Below, piece by piece: positions 11,908 through 25,169 of a stretch of 64,000 bases of DNA. The DNA comes from Isoetes taiwanensis (lineage: Eukaryota; Streptophyta; Lycopodiopsida; Isoetales; Isoetaceae): assembly GCA_021234155.1 (NCBI GenBank), contig JAJEKV010000035.1:14122738-14186737 (forward strand), in the 5' to 3' direction. A program made the translations under genes and the position numbers. The notes under the pieces were generated by a model that was given only the letters and a program-made list of their open reading frames with translations, made no database searches and had not been told where the DNA came from. Position 1 is the first letter of the stretch. Every line of letters starts with the position of its first letter.

Positions 11908-12710
11908 TGCCGATATTTATCTATTATTTATGGAAGCAACCACGATACAACAACATCTTATTTGAAGATCAAGATCCAAGAACATCATATATCACGCACT
12001 TCAATACATTGATGAGCACGCTTAACCACCCAACCGGGTCCATTGTGGTTATGGCAATGCAACTAGCCTTCCGAAACATCCTCAAGCACCGCGATGATAG
12101 ATCATGAGCAAATAATATCCGCTAGTTTTATGAGACCATTGGGCAAAGACTATATCTCAAGCTTATTGGCCTCCTCTAGTATATAGCTACCTCCACGTGA
12201 GCCACACATCATAAAAGCAATTAGAAATTCCGAAGTCGCTATGGCAGTAATTTGTAACCCTCTCCACCTTTTCGGCCATTACCCTCATAGGATATATGCA
12301 TCCCAATTCGAAACTAGACTGAATCCCGTTCCAACGAGGTGAAGATTGTCGCTAATCCAATCTCCGGGTTACCGAGATATGTCCAACCTAAGTTTCGACA
12401 GATTTATAGACCTCTCTTTATGACTTCAGCCTCCTTTTTAGCATGCGCTTGCCTTTTTTCTCAAAAATATCTCTCGCTTAATTAGATTATTATATGACTT
12501 ATCATATGGATATTATCTATGGCCTTTTTGTGCAAAAATAGTCCATTTTTGCTTGATCATTGATTGATTTTGATATCTCTCCAACCAATGGTTCTCGCCC
12601 CATCCTAGATATTACAACCTTGCCATAGTTCTACAATAACTTTTGCTATATTTTGCCATGCCCCATAACCCCCGGGCCAGGGACCACCCCCATGCTATGA
12701 CTCTCAGACA
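11908..12710 (-). repeat. left LTR (3' LTR of the minus-strand element)
   Basis: Matches 14088-14872 along its length with many small indels. Long shared words include TTATTTGAAGATCAAGATCC, ACCACCCAACCGGGTCCA and ATTATATGACTTATCATATG. Confidence 0.65.
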
Positions 12711-14087
12711 GTCCATCCCTTCTCAAAGAGATCGTCCCGATCGTCCAAGCTCGCTTCTAATTTGGGCCATCCCTTCTCAAAGCCGATTGTCCCATGTTCA
12801 ATGCACACCATGTTCAACATTAACCGAGTTCCTAGACCCCGCGAACTCAAGAATGGTTATATACATTGTACTCCACGCATCTTTATACCCATTGGAACCT
12901 CCACGCCTATTCTTTTTAATCCCCTCTCCCAGCAAGCATGGATATCCACATTTCCAAGTAGACGATATATTCCCTTTGTACCTCCTTTCAAGACATATTA
13001 TTTTCTCAGACTACGTACTACTTTGATTGTATTCTCACAATACAAGATTCCAAACGATACAAGATTCCACGATACGATTCCACGATACCAAACTATTGTA
13101 TCTCCGATAATGCTATTATTTTTTCGCACTACGCAGACATCACTTAATTGTGACTCACATGATGTACCTTGTCAGCCTATTGTGTTGCAACCACAATTAT
13201 CGCCTTTAAAATATACATCATGCACTTTGTTCAAGCCTATCAGGCTTGCACCAATTCATCGATCTACCAAGAGGCATCTGGCCAATTAGTACCATGTTCA
13301 GCCTTATTACGCTGCAGTAATCAGAATTACTAATCCACCATGGGTACACACAAGAAATAAATTTTATTCTCTATTCCGTGATAAAGAAAAATCAACTCTA
13401 ACGAACTTTTACCCATAAGTCTCATCCCATAGGAAATAATTTGAGATTCCGTGATCCAAATTTTTGAAGCATCCATATCCTTTGATAGCTTGTCCAGAAG
13501 TTCCTTCCCAACGCTTTATCACTAAGCAAACTGCAAACAAGGTCAAGTGTTAAGATGGACTTCCAAAGTCAAATATTTACACCAGGGCCAACTGGCCTCT
13601 TCGGATCACCACGATCCGACTCGCAATCCAAAAAGATGCTTTTACTTATTCCATAATCCCCAAAGGATCGTAGAAATTTCTCCAACCATCCGAACTCGTT
13701 CTCCACCAACTCGGTCCCATATGCTTCAAGCATTTCCAAGAAAGCACCGAATTTTATCTCCGCCACTCATGCCCCAAAATACTTGCAGCCAGTAGTCGCC
13801 AAATCCTCCTTACTTTGATGCCACGCCCAAGGATTCGCCAAGGATTCGGCCAAGGATTCGCCATCGCGACTCATATACTTTAGCCCCAACACACTTTTTG
13901 ACGGTTCAACCTAACCCAGTATTTGCATCACAAACTTGTAAGATTCTTTGGTGGCCGCAGCCTTAGGAGTATAATAACACTACTAGTTCCGGCTTTTTGA
14001 TTCAAATCGTATAAGAATTCAAATCCCGGATGTTTCCATAGCCCATAGATTCTGTAAGAATCGTAACCTCCGGGCCTCGATACCACT

Positions 14088-14872
14088 TGATAATGATTCA
14101 TTATTTATGGAAGCTAAATCCATCGATAATAATAGCATCTTATTTGAAGATCAAGATCCAAAGAACATCATATAATACGCACTGGTCATACATTGATGAG
14201 CACGCTTAACCACCCAACCGGGTCCACAGGGCGCGGCAATGCAACTAGCTCAAGAACATTATCCGCCACCCGCCAGATCATGAGCAAACAATATCCGCTA
14301 GTCCGCGTGAGACCATTGGGTTATATCCGGGCTTATTGGCCCAGTTAGTATATAGCTACTCCATTAGCTACACATCATAAAAGCAATTGCAAATTAAATC
14401 ATGGCAGTAACTTGTAACCCCCGCCACTTTTTCGCCATTACTCCTCATACGGATGAACTAGGATATATGCCCCCAACTCCTGAATCCATCTTCGAAAGCC
14501 GTTCCAACGAGGTAAAGATCGCCGCATCCGACCTCTCGCTTTTTACCGGCCTCAACCGGGTTTCCGGCTCCCCATTTATGCACTTTACTTCAAAATTCTT
14601 TTTAGCATGCAGCTTGCCTTTTCCTCAAAATATCTCTCGCCTTTAATTAGATTATTATATGACTTATCATATGGATATTATCTATGGCCTTTTTTGTACA
14701 AAATAGTCCTACTTTCTTTTGTTTGACTTCATTGATTCCCTTGATATCTCTCCAACTAATGGTTCTCCAATTCCCATCCCAGATTACAAACCCTGCCACA
14801 GTCCCAACAACTCTGCCATTTTTGCCATGCCCTATAACCCTCGGGCGCCGTGGGACCACTCCGGTATATGAC
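14088..14872 (-). repeat. right LTR (5' LTR of the minus-strand element)
   Basis: Partner of 11908-12710. It starts TGATAATG directly after the inverted primer-binding-site-like sequence. Divergence from its partner is largely indels. Confidence 0.65.
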
Positions 14873-14879
14873 CGTATCG

Positions 14880-17430
14880 CCTTGATTTCGATATATAAAA
14901 ATCCGAACTTTATTACCGAGGAGGGAACGGATCCGATCCGAGCACTCTTCATATCAAGACATTTTTCGTATGATGGAAGTGGGATCCATTCTGGCTGTAA
15001 CTCTTAGTTTGAATTTAAAACAATGTCCCTTCTATATTTGCTTCCAATTTTAAATTTGCTTTTGAACTCATTCGATGTATTGGTTGATCCATTTGAAGTG
15101 ATCCATTTTGAAATGTAACGCTGGATTTCTTATTTGAAATAGTGAACTATCATGTTCATGTTCTATAATGAACTTCTCGTGATCATGTTCTATAATGAAC
15201 TTATATCATGAAACTATGATAATTTTTGTATAGTTTCTATCATGGTGTATAGGGAGATATGCCACCAGAGTGTCACGTAATTCTCAATGATAAATCTCCT
15301 AAAAAATAACCCTCAAAACAACCTAAGCCCCAATCTCAAGTAATTTTAAGGTCAACGTTGGTTATGTAATAATGTAAATTTGAGCCCTAATTAGGAACTA
15401 GATAATATAATTTTTGCAAAGAGTCAACAAAAGTGGTTGATATCACATGCTTAAGCCACTGGAAAACTATTCAACTCTTACAGTAAAAAGAAAGAAAAAA
15501 GAAACCAGAAACAAAAAAAGCATTTTTACCGAAGTGTTTTAGCTCTAAGCCAATCTCCACCTTCCAAAGCAACATTTTAGGCCACACAAAGATATAAGAT
15601 ATTGAATTTGACTTTATCCGTGGAATGCATAGGGCATGGAGAGAGATCTCTTGCATCTCCTCCCTTGGCAATCAACATTACATTTTATCCATTATTAAAA
15701 ATGACAAGCTTAGCCATCATAATGCCTGTTGTCAAAAGACAATAACGATAGGAAATAATCATAAATGACAATAACTAGGGACCTTTCCCCAAAAATTGCA
15801 CTAACGAACCATAAAGATGCGGTAAAGTTATTTCGGCAATTCGAAGAATATAAGAATATATTAAAACCACTAGAATGTGCGACAAGTACACATAAGTGTG
15901 GTGCCTAAGTAGTTATTCAATATACTCACCTTGTGTATACGTACAATACATTGTTCAATTAAAAACCGTCTCAGATATTAACTTCAAACAGGTTGGTGCC
16001 ATTTCACACCAGAGATGTTCGCAGATTCTAATTATATCATCTCAAGCCAAAACCGCCTACATTGTTCGAATTCCGAGTAGGTAGTCAAATATTCATCGAA
16101 GCAAGCTTTAGACTACCTATTTCACAATGCACGACTGTTCACGAGTATTCAACATTTTTTCGACGGTCTCTATTAATAGACCCCACCACTGGTAGCATCA
16201 ATTAGTTATCTCAAAAATCAGCACCTAACTCATGGAGGCCAATTTTCACTGCTTCATGACACACCTTTTAATTCCACTAGAAATTTTCGTATTTTGGGCA
16301 CTATTCTTTCATTGTCAACAACCCACACGAATAAATCTTTTTTCCCACCCTTCCCCGGTAATATCGCTAAGTCGCCCTCACTAATCACATTATATTCCCC
16401 CGCTGAATAGCTTATGGGCATCCCTTGAGTTTAGCTTGTCCCAAAACACGCAAAGATCTTTTTTTTTATGCAAACGCAAAACCAGAAACCAGAAACTACA
16501 TAACACACCAGGAAGTTCCAAACCCTGACAACAAATAAAAGACAAATAGATAGTGACCGTGATTTAAGTAATAATTCATTTTCTAGTTTTGAAGGGATAT
16601 GAGGTAGTTGTAGCGGGGCGGTATGCAAGAGCCATGATCATCGCTAATCAAGCGATTTTAATAATAGCAATTATCGGGCCTTTGTCTAACTTAAGATGTA
16701 TTGAACTGGCGTCCATACTATTCAATGGGTGTCAAAGCCTGGAGGGCAAAGTATATGGCTTCAAATGTTATAACTTGGGCACCGTGGTAGTGTTCTGATG
16801 GATAAGATTGTGGATCCTTTATCACCATGGCAGTTTGTTTGAATGGACCTTCCTCGCCTTCAATTAACCCCGGCCAAATAATTTTTTAACGCGCTTTATG
16901 TCAATTTTCTCGCATGCTAGTGACGCTTACACAACGTACGCCAAAAATAAAACTCTTGAGCGACCGAAAGGTTGAAACCTCACCTCCGTGTATGGCAAAG
17001 GTATGCCTCTTATGTGCTTTGCCCACTGGGTGCTTATTGGTCGGAATTTGTACCAGAATGCTCTAATTTGCACGAGGAATGCTAGTAGTGATGTGTTTTT
17101 ATTGCGTGATTATAATGAGCAATGACATATTCTCAGCATCAAATGTTTGAGGTATATTCCTACTTTTAGATGTTAGAGGTATTTTCAAATTGACAGTATA
17201 TTTAGAATCACACCATCGATCAGTCAAGATCATGTTTCAAATTGTTAAAAACTTTTTGACAAAAAACTAATACATTATTAAATTTGAAGTAACTAGTTAA
17301 TGGATTTTTGGTATTTAGCTAACTACTAACCGCTAACTCCTAACTTGAATAGATTTTCCTGATTTCTAATGACCTATAGACCAATTAAATAATGTAAAGA
17401 TGTATTTTGCTCATGAACCAAATCGCATTT
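14880..17430. other. no gene recognised
   Basis: No coding region could be supported. At 15150-15212 the phrase ATCATGTTCTATAATGAACT is repeated (about 31 bp apart). A/C-rich tracts with GAAACCAGAAAC occur near 15500 and 16485. Confidence 0.4.
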
Positions 17431-17439
17431 TAATTATCC

Positions 17440-18600
17440 TTGTATGACATCCCTATAGTGACACTGATCCGAACAAGACATGGCTACATGCAATCAATAT
17501 ATGTTAAACAATGGCCCAACCGGAATGATGCCATCAATTTGCATGCTTTGGGAAAAAGACTAAAACCTTTTTGTACCACGATAATACATCCACACCTAAA
17601 CACCTTAAGTTGTTCCCCAGATTCTTTTTCTACCATATTTAGAAAAGCATTCATCACCACTAGATTAGATTCAAAAATATGTAATTAATAGAAGCATGCA
17701 ACTCTTCTCAATTTGGTTAATGCAAGATTTTTGTACAAACACTCTATAAATGTAACGCTTTTAATCCATAAGACCAGAAGTTGTATGAAGACATGGCTCC
17801 TAAGACTAGAGTAAGAAATATATACTGTAGGTAATCCCTATATGGTATTATATCTTCCAGATCATATCCTGGCCACCGCCTGAAATGCATCCACGTGTTT
17901 TCGACTGGGCTACATTGCTCATACATAAGGCCCGGACGCAATTCTCAATACCTAATATTCGGTATTAAACTCCATCAGCCTATTGTATGTGCATGCATCC
18001 GCCTAACCTTCTGCAAGAGAATATCTGACGGTAATATGAATCAAAATCGGGCCCACAAACTCACCTTGTTGAGCTAACACCTTTTAACGATTTGGCGGTA
18101 AGAAAGATGGAAAGTCTCTCAGCAATGGACTACATTTTGCAAAAATGCGCTTGAACATTTGCCACACATATTCAAAAGGCTAGTCCCATAGTAAGGTTCA
18201 TCCGATTTCTCCACTTTTAGGAAATATAAGTATAAATTATCGCTATTAACCAAATTCAAAACGTTGGTAATACGCATAGGCTGAAGGAGTATTTTTAAGC
18301 ACCAAGTCTCTAGCCGCATTAACCGGAAATACCTCACGTCGCAATGAATGACAACTTTGCCATGTCGCTATCATGGTACTCCAAGAGATTATATTGGTTC
18401 AATATATTTTATTGTTTTCTGCGATCTCTAATGCCTCACATTTTCCATAGGTATTAAGCATTGCATCCGTGGTTGATTTGAACCTACTGCATAAGATGAA
18501 CGGAAGCAATCACTTACCATTCAATCTTGAACATACATCAAACAAGCTCAAGAGTGTATCAAAGTCCGCATCATATTTTCTTGTGCTAAGTTAAAGGGAT
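17440..18600 (-). pseudogene. decayed PPR-protein gene (PLS class)
   Basis: Reading the minus strand with frame changes gives an ordered series of plant pentatricopeptide-repeat landmarks: TLLSLFDVCSRLNGK (about 18555), MLNTYGKCEALEIAE (18455), NIISWSTMIATW (18385), ITNVLNLV (18265), GTSLLNMCGKCSS (18170), MYEQCSPVENTWMHF (17910), then ESNLVVMNAFLNM (17660), MQIDGIIPVGPLFN (17525) and, last, a piece resembling the ACSH-GL box. These are the YGKCG, SW-MI and VL-AC signatures of the repeats. Such proteins bind organelle RNA in mitochondria or chloroplasts and guide editing or processing. At least ten stops or frame breaks make this copy non-functional. No E or DYW domain is visible. No introns were seen. 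Confidence 0.75.
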
Positions 18601-18837
18601 CGATATATTCTACCGGGCCACCAGCGCCAAAGACGTATAATGTACAAGTATTAAAGGAGCCCATGATGTTTACCATCATTGTGGATGTAGATTCGAGGCC
18701 GCTTTGAGTTGTTCACCTAATAAGTACTATGTGGATATTTTCGCTTGTTATCGCCTCTTAGGTTTTACGCTGTATGCGCGGTAAATCAGACTACCACTAT
18801 ATAGGTTACCCATTCGCCACGTAACCCCATATCTTTG

Positions 18838-18965
18838 CACCGTGACGAGCATGTATGCATTGTATGCGCCGCATGCATTTCTAGGCCGCTTCATCAAAGT
18901 TGTAATTTACTACGAAGTTCTTCATCGACGCTTTATCTGCTTTCATCTCTCACAGATCCATGGCT
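18838..18965 (+). repeat. dispersed repeat, copy of the 55.4-55.7 kb repeat
   Basis: GAGCATGTATGCATTG, CATGCATTTC, GAAGTTCTTCATCGACGC and CTTTCATCTCTCAC line up in order with 55523-55645. About 70 percent similarity by eye, with indels. Confidence 0.5.
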
Positions 18966-19436
18966 CCCACCTTCCGTTCCTTTAAAATTGCTATTTATAT
19001 GTCTATTTATTATAATTGTCGCTAAGTACAGGATCAGCCCCTCGCCAGGTGTGTAAAATGTTGTTTTTGTCGCTGCACGCTACAGGACTACCGCCGAGAG
19101 GTTTTTTCATTGGTTTTTCTATTGGCATTAGGGGCATTTGGGGTTCTCAAAATGGCCTCCTATCACCCATTCCATCAGCCATATTTTACCCTTTTTCCCA
19201 TGCCACCTAGGATACCAAAAATCTCACGCATTTACCGGAATATTCCTCCTCGATCGCGATCCATGGCCATATGTATTTAATTCGCTATTGTCGACAGACC
19301 GATGCAACACGGTCGCCTAAAAAGCCACTTGCATTATAGCATACACCGCTAACTCCGCCATCGCGTCATTTGTCGACACCAAGCGTATGCCACACCGACT
19401 TTGCTTATTTTCATTTAGAGGTTATGTATTATACAA

Positions 19437-19800
19437 GCTTCCCGCCTTCCACATTTCCAAAAATTTGAATGTAGGCTGGAAGCTTTAATGTGACTTTTCA
19501 CTGAGGGTTACCATACCGCTACTTCTTATGGTATTCACATGGAGAAGTTTAGGCCTCCAACAGCGCCCTCAGCGAATGCGATCGACAGTGTTCCGTATTT
19601 GCTACAAGTTGGATCTTGCGGGCTGATTTCCAAAACGTTGTTCTTTTCGCCTGCACCTCTGGTTCAAGCAGGTTTTAAGCCGTACTGCAGTCCGGCGTGA
19701 ACCTGTAAAGATAACCGTGACTTTACCATCCCAATACAAGCTTCCCGCCTCTACAATTCAAATTCTGAACTTTTAATATATAAAAAGCATGGATTGTAGA
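19437..19800 (+). repeat. pair of direct repeats, partly self-complementary
   Basis: ATACAAGCTTCCCGCCT occurs at about 19432 and 19734, each followed by a similar AT-rich stretch and then by GACTTTTC. In the first copy, AAGCTTCC and GGAAGCTT are about 45 bp apart and could pair. It may be a small MITE family, otherwise unrecognised. Confidence 0.4.
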
Positions 19801-19809
19801 GAATGGACT

Positions 19810-20580
19810 TTTCGGATTTCCATACGCACGCTGGTAAATTTCAAAAACGAGGTTAGTGCGGGGACGCTCGGCTCACACGGCTTAATTGTGGCCGGGCATA
19901 CAAATTGTAATCTTCATTTCGCTACTGCATCCACGCCAGCATGGAAGCTCCAAATGTGTGGATAAGATCCAACTCAACAATCCAAATATCCAAATTTCAA
20001 TCGCAAAAGGAGGTCTAAAAATAAGAACTTTAGACCCCACGTGTTGGGCGCCTTGCGTGCTCAAAAAGTGTCTCACATCCGGGCGGATGGCGTTTTATAT
20101 GCATTGATCCGCTGAAGGCATTCGAATCAATCACGCCCTTGAGATGAGCCGCCCCGGATAATGAAGGGGAAATGTCCGAAGATGCTAATAAATGACATTA
20201 TACTTTAAAATGTGAAGGTTTATACATTCTTGAAGTGGGCTAAAGGTTGGTGGTGTTGTATTTAGATACCTCTAATACAAGAAGTCTTTGATTACTTTTC
20301 ACAATAGATTCCTTTAAAAATCTATTGCTATTTAAATTAAGCAAAAATGAGTCTTGAAACTCTTTAAGTAGTAGAAGAACTCTTTGACTAGTTATCCATT
20401 TGATGACCATTTTTTAAGAAAATATGATATGTGACATTCTTATATGCAAACATTCATAAAATTTATGAACATTGAAGGTCAAAGCCATCCTTGTTTAAAG
20501 AGGATTCAAATGTGATCACTACATGAAAAGTAAATAAAAACACAAATATTGAACTACAACTTAAGCGTAAACAAATAGTA
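19810..20580. other. no gene recognised
   Basis: Mixed then AT-rich sequence. ORFs on both strands near 19886-20107 overlap each other and show no domain. Confidence 0.35.
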
Positions 20581-20584
20581 TTTT

Positions 20585-21540
20585 AATAAACCAACACTTT
20601 ACATACTAACACTTTTACACTTCCAAATATGATATTTCTTTCTTTCCTTTTACTTGAGAAGCTATTTTCAAGCATGGATCACACCATGAATAATACATAT
20701 GCAAAAAAGGGACACACTGGGAATTCGTGATGGTATCCACTTTTTTGGTTTTTTGTCAACTAAAATTAAACATAAGTACTACTCATTCCTATTTGTATCT
20801 AAAATACCACCTAAGTACATAAGCCATTATCCCTTCAAAGAGCATATTATTTTTCAAGAAGGATCACACCAAGTTTATAAAGATATATGTAAACAAAAAT
20901 GGAACACACTAAATTCAAGATCGTGATCCACTTCTATTTGTTGGCAAATTAAAATTAAACACAAGTACCCCTTCTCATTTAATGCTTTTACCACCCTATG
21001 CATAAAGTTATTAGTCCTTTCAAAAAAGATATCTTTTTAAGGAAGGATCATATCACATCCTATTTGTATCTAAAATACTTTACTAACCTAGTAGTACATA
21101 AAGTTATTAGCCTTTTCAAAACAATTTTATCAATAAATGAGCACGCAACCAACAACACACTTAACTTCAAATAAGACATATATATATTTTCATTAAAAGA
21201 TAATCAAAAGTAATTTTACTATAGAAGTCATCTTTTTTCAAAAAAAGATCAAGCAAATTTTGTATAAGCTTAAAAGGTTGGAATATACTAAATTGCATGG
21301 TGATCCACTTTCTTGTTTGTTGTCAATAGATAATAATAATAACACCAAGTCCTCATCAATAGTTCTCCCCATTTGCATATAAAATATGTATCATTCCGTG
21401 TTATATTATGTTTTATGAACTAAACTTTTTCAAAGAGGGTCCCAGCAAAAATACAAACACTTAATCAATAAGCCAACACTTTACCAACAACCAAAGCTTT
21501 TATTAAATAAGATTTTTATGTTATTTTATCAAACCTAACA
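20585..21540 (+). repeat. degenerate satellite-like tandem array, about 190 bp unit
   Basis: The unit start GGATCACACCA or a variant occurs at 20676, 20861 and 21045 (GGATCATATCA) and in weaker form at 21246. Within units, ACACACT(A/G), GTGATCCACTT, TTTGTTG(G/T)CAA, AAATTAAACA(C/T)AAGTAC, TTTGTATCTAAAATAC and CATAAAGTTATTAG recur in the same order. Spacing is about 184-201 bp. The flanks (AAACCAACACTTTAC near 20590, AAGCCAACACTTTAC near 21472) suggest a further partial unit at each end. No protein is encoded. Confidence 0.7.
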
Positions 21541-21599
21541 ATGTTTCCATATGTGACACTTTAAATTAACCGGATCCAAAGGCTCATGAAAGTTTACAT

Positions 21600-22960
21600 T
21601 TTATACAATATATCTTTGAGCTTTTTTGTGTCGTGGCATTAGTAAATATACCTCTAATGGAGCAAATATTTTGTAACTCATTTTTCAACAACCTGATGCA
21701 CGCCTTATCAAACATTTCTTCATTGCAAGGACACCATTCTCATATATTTGCAATGTAATTCGCTTTAAAAGAGGTCAAGGGACAACTTTCAAAGCCTCAT
21801 TCCCCAACCTCATACAACGTAGAAAATCCGATGCCCATTGCCCTGAATGTATATCTTGGAAAAACATGTCTCTTAATGTCCATATAGCGACAACAACGAT
21901 GCTAGTAATGCTTTTCCTAGTCTCTAAATCCCGAAGATCCGGAGCAAATATAGCCCAAGAAAAATTCATCGCAAAGGAGGAATATAAAATCAAGAAGAGG
22001 GAAGAAAAAGTGCTAAGATCTATGACGCTGAATTTCACTACATTTTTACAAAGTGTATATGCATTTTCAAGATGGTGTGATCCATGTATTATTGGGGGCA
22101 AATTTGCAAATATCCTCCCCTTCAACCTGTTCCTCCCTTCTCCTCCTTTTTTTTTTGCAATATACTATCCAGCATTTATTTTGAACCCTATAAGCCCATT
22201 CTATTCATTAAGGTGAATGTCGAACCGCCGACAATCTATGAATGATGTAACTCCATAGTCAGCCTATGGATAGATGAGTCCTTCTTGATCCGTGATGCCT
22301 TTATTGTTTTGATAACCGATAACATCCTTCCACCGTGAGCGCAAATTATATGGGATGAATTAGAGAGCGAACGTTAATTGTAAGAATGAAGGTGGAGCAA
22401 TACCGAAGGAATGGGAAGAGCTTTAAGTAGGAAAACCCTTAATGAAAAATTTGGGTAGTAAAAACATGGCATGTAACGTGACGCTGTTTGGTTCCGCACA
22501 TCACCAAGTTAAGCTTAACTCTATGCTCGCCTGCGAAAAAACACGCACATTGAGACTTGACCCAAATGAAGAGCCGGCGGCTGAGATAATGCACCTAGCT
22601 GCTTAATGTGAACAATGGAAATCTTGTGCCAAATTTGATAAGTGGTTGGTGGCTGGCATGTGCACAAAAGAGGGCGGCGCGCAGCCACATTTCAACCCAT
22701 ACCATTTCAAAAAAATGCGGGCCATTAATGTGGCCGCAACGAATGCACAAACATGTCCTATGAAATTACCATGTGGATGCCAAGTAAGCCCGCTCCTCTT
22801 CTACTTGCCAACCGTAATTTACTGAAAAATGCGCAAAACACTGGTCTAGAACAGTTTGACGCGAAATCTCGCATCCAAGATATGCCGCCTTTGAGTAACC
22901 CCGTCCGCCAATGTGATGTGTGCGTCCGTGGGGATGCACACTTTGTGATTCTGGATGGGC
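21600..22960. other. no gene recognised
   Basis: Two 116-codon ORFs on opposite strands overlap (21775-22125 minus, 21866-22216 plus). Neither has a recognisable domain, and each is likely the shadow of the other or chance. The rest has no supported feature. Confidence 0.35.
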
Positions 22961-22974
22961 GGCGAACTTAGCGT

Positions 22975-23400
22975 TCTCGTTGTTCGAACCCCTCGCCAGA
23001 TCTACCGCTAGGGTTTTCCCTAAAACCCGAAGGCTTTAACTCCGACGATAAGCTTCCTGGGCAGTATTACACTAGCCACCAGAGTAATACAATTCCATTA
23101 AATTCGCGTTATAATCGATATTCCTATGTTTTGATGGGGTAGCCCGCTATGCGCCACCGCACTTATACCATTGTAGAAAACTACCGAGATGAATGGAGTG
23201 CCCACCGCCAGATCCATGGCTTCTATTTCTGATCCTACGAGGATCGCCTCTCGCACGAGCCACCGCTTTACGGCCCATATCCTTTCTAACCTCTTCTATC
23301 TTTGCCCTTTATCCCCGATAATAATCTTCAACCTTTCTCCTGGGATCTAGTATTTGAAGTTCTCGGTATCGGGGATGTTGTTGGTTTCATGCAATTAGCC
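22975..23400 (+). repeat. dispersed repeat shared with 55.35-56.13 kb
   Basis: CGCTAGGGTTTTCCCT, GGCTTTAACTCC, CGATAAG, TTACACTAG and CCTATGTTTTGAT (22990-23140) match 55950-56115 in order. TTTCTAACCTC(T/G)TCTATCTT and TATCGGGGATGTTGTTGGTTTCATG (23285-23390) match 55360-55470. The two blocks are in the opposite order here relative to 55-56 kb. Confidence 0.5.
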
Positions 23401-25165
23401 TGGTCAAGAATCGAATATATCTTACGGCAAATATTAGCTTTATATGTGGCACTATTAGGTTATCCGGGATTCAAGGTTCAAATCTGATTTTTTAGAGGAC
23501 AATTCCTAGGTATATCATCATGTACTGCCCATGTTAAAAGCAAGGCTTTCTCCTTAACCGGGCCCTAAAGTAGCAAAATCTTCTTCACCCATATTTTCCT
23601 TAGCGTTGTGTAGTATATGCAGTTATGTTGTTTCATAGGACATTTGTCAAAAATTTGAACAAAGGGTTGCCTTTTATGATGTAGAAATGGGACTTCGAAG
23701 AACATCCCCCGCAGCCATAACTATCATTCGGTGATGCAAGCCTATGCTTTATGCGCATTAGAGCTCAAGACAACCGCAAAATGGCATCTTGAAACTTATT
23801 TTGGAATTAAAGACTTTTAGGGTTCAAAAAGCGAGAGTTGATGGCACTTTATCTGCGAGTTCACATTCGAATCCTTTAAAGGTAAGGGGGGCTCAAAAGC
23901 ACAAAGTTGATTGCGCACTATCCTGTATTTTCTCGCAGATTTTGAGCATCTATGGCAATGAAAGCCGCTACAAACGGCTCTTCTTATTGGGTCTCTCGGT
24001 CTAAGAAAGAACGAGTAACTAATTTTTGAATGTGTCAATGTACTAACTCCTAATTTATTGCTCTTAGTCATGAGCAACAGTTTGATGCTTCCTTTTGCCT
24101 TTGCCAAAGGTCTAACAAGAATAAAATGAAAATGGTTCCATGTGCTCCAAGAACAAAGGTGTGCCTCTTATGGTTTTGCTTGCTACTTCTTTGCTGCTTC
24201 TTTGCCATTTCAATGTCTCTTGAATAGCTATTCCCGAATCGGTAAGATACAAGATTCTAATCAAGTCAATTAAATAGATAATTTGAAACAAGTATGGTAA
24301 CACCACTTTATGGGTACCACTAACTTAGACTTGGAAACCAAGATTGCAATTGATGCAAGGGTTATCTAACATTTTGAAATAATTTGCTAGATACACCAAC
24401 AAGGCAACCCAAATCCCACCATGAATAGAACAACGTTAGGAAAAGGCAAGTTAGAGGTAATGTTTCCTTTGCATTTTGAAGAGGCTTCTTTGCGGAATTT
24501 GAGATGCAAGATGTGGGCTCTAGAGATTGCTCAAATTCAAATATCATCGCATTGTTGAAGGCACTATCTTATATAAAAAGAAAATGAAATGTATTTTTGG
24601 TTAGTGGTGAAAGCATATTTGGAAGTGCTGCTAAAAAGATGTATTCAAGTCGCATATTTTGGTTTATCATGCAAAATTCAAGACAAAGAGCGAACTACAT
24701 TTTCTTACTTTTAGTGCATTCTAGGATGCCCAAACTTTGGGTTGTCCCTAAAAGGGCATACACTTGGTGGGTGAATGCAAGCCTAAGTCTCGATTGTATC
24801 TAATTGGATTAGTCAATCTAGCTAATTTTACTTATGCATGAACAATTAAATTAACAAGGCAAAGTTTTTAATATGTACAAGAAATATATCGTGGTGGCCA
24901 AGGCGCCGTAAAGCCTTTCTTTCCCAACCCCTTTGGTTTCATATCCCCGGCCCGTATTCCAAATTGCTTTATCTACTCATTTACAACATGAAATTCATGC
25001 GCCAACGAACATGTATCAATTGACAACAAACGCGTTTATAATCTAAGAACACGCAGGATTTCAACCCACACTATTGCCTACGCTCTATGGGTGTTGTAGT
25101 CGACAAACTATTGGGAGTCCCACTAACCCAATTTTTTCCTTGAGAATCTCAACTATCGTTTTTTT
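23400..25165. other. no gene recognised
   Basis: Short ORFs only, with overlapping frames on both strands and no domains. The right part may be a more diverged portion of the LINE whose end is clear from about 25170. Confidence 0.35.
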
Positions 25166-25169
25166 TTCC

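Larger units (their letters stand above)
11908..14872 (-). mobile_element. short minus-strand LTR retroelement
   Basis: Two direct repeats of about 0.8 kb (11908-12710 and 14088-14872) flank 1.38 kb. Just left of the right-hand repeat, at 14074-14087, is CCTCGATACCACTT, close to the reverse complement of the usual plant primer-binding site for initiator Met tRNA (TGGTATCAGAGC). This places the 5' LTR on the right and makes the element minus-strand. A pyrimidine-rich tract next to the left repeat (CCATCCCTTCTC, 12714-12725) would be the polypurine tract on the minus strand. The inside has no recognised gag or pol; a minus ORF (13569-13766) has no known domain. It is probably a non-autonomous (TRIM/LARD-like) element. 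The exact ends are uncertain and no target duplication was found. Confidence 0.6.

Noticed and set aside
12643-13289. Overlapping 127- and 175-codon plus-strand ORFs
   Set aside because: They run through the LTR edge and interior of a minus-strand LTR element and have no domain.
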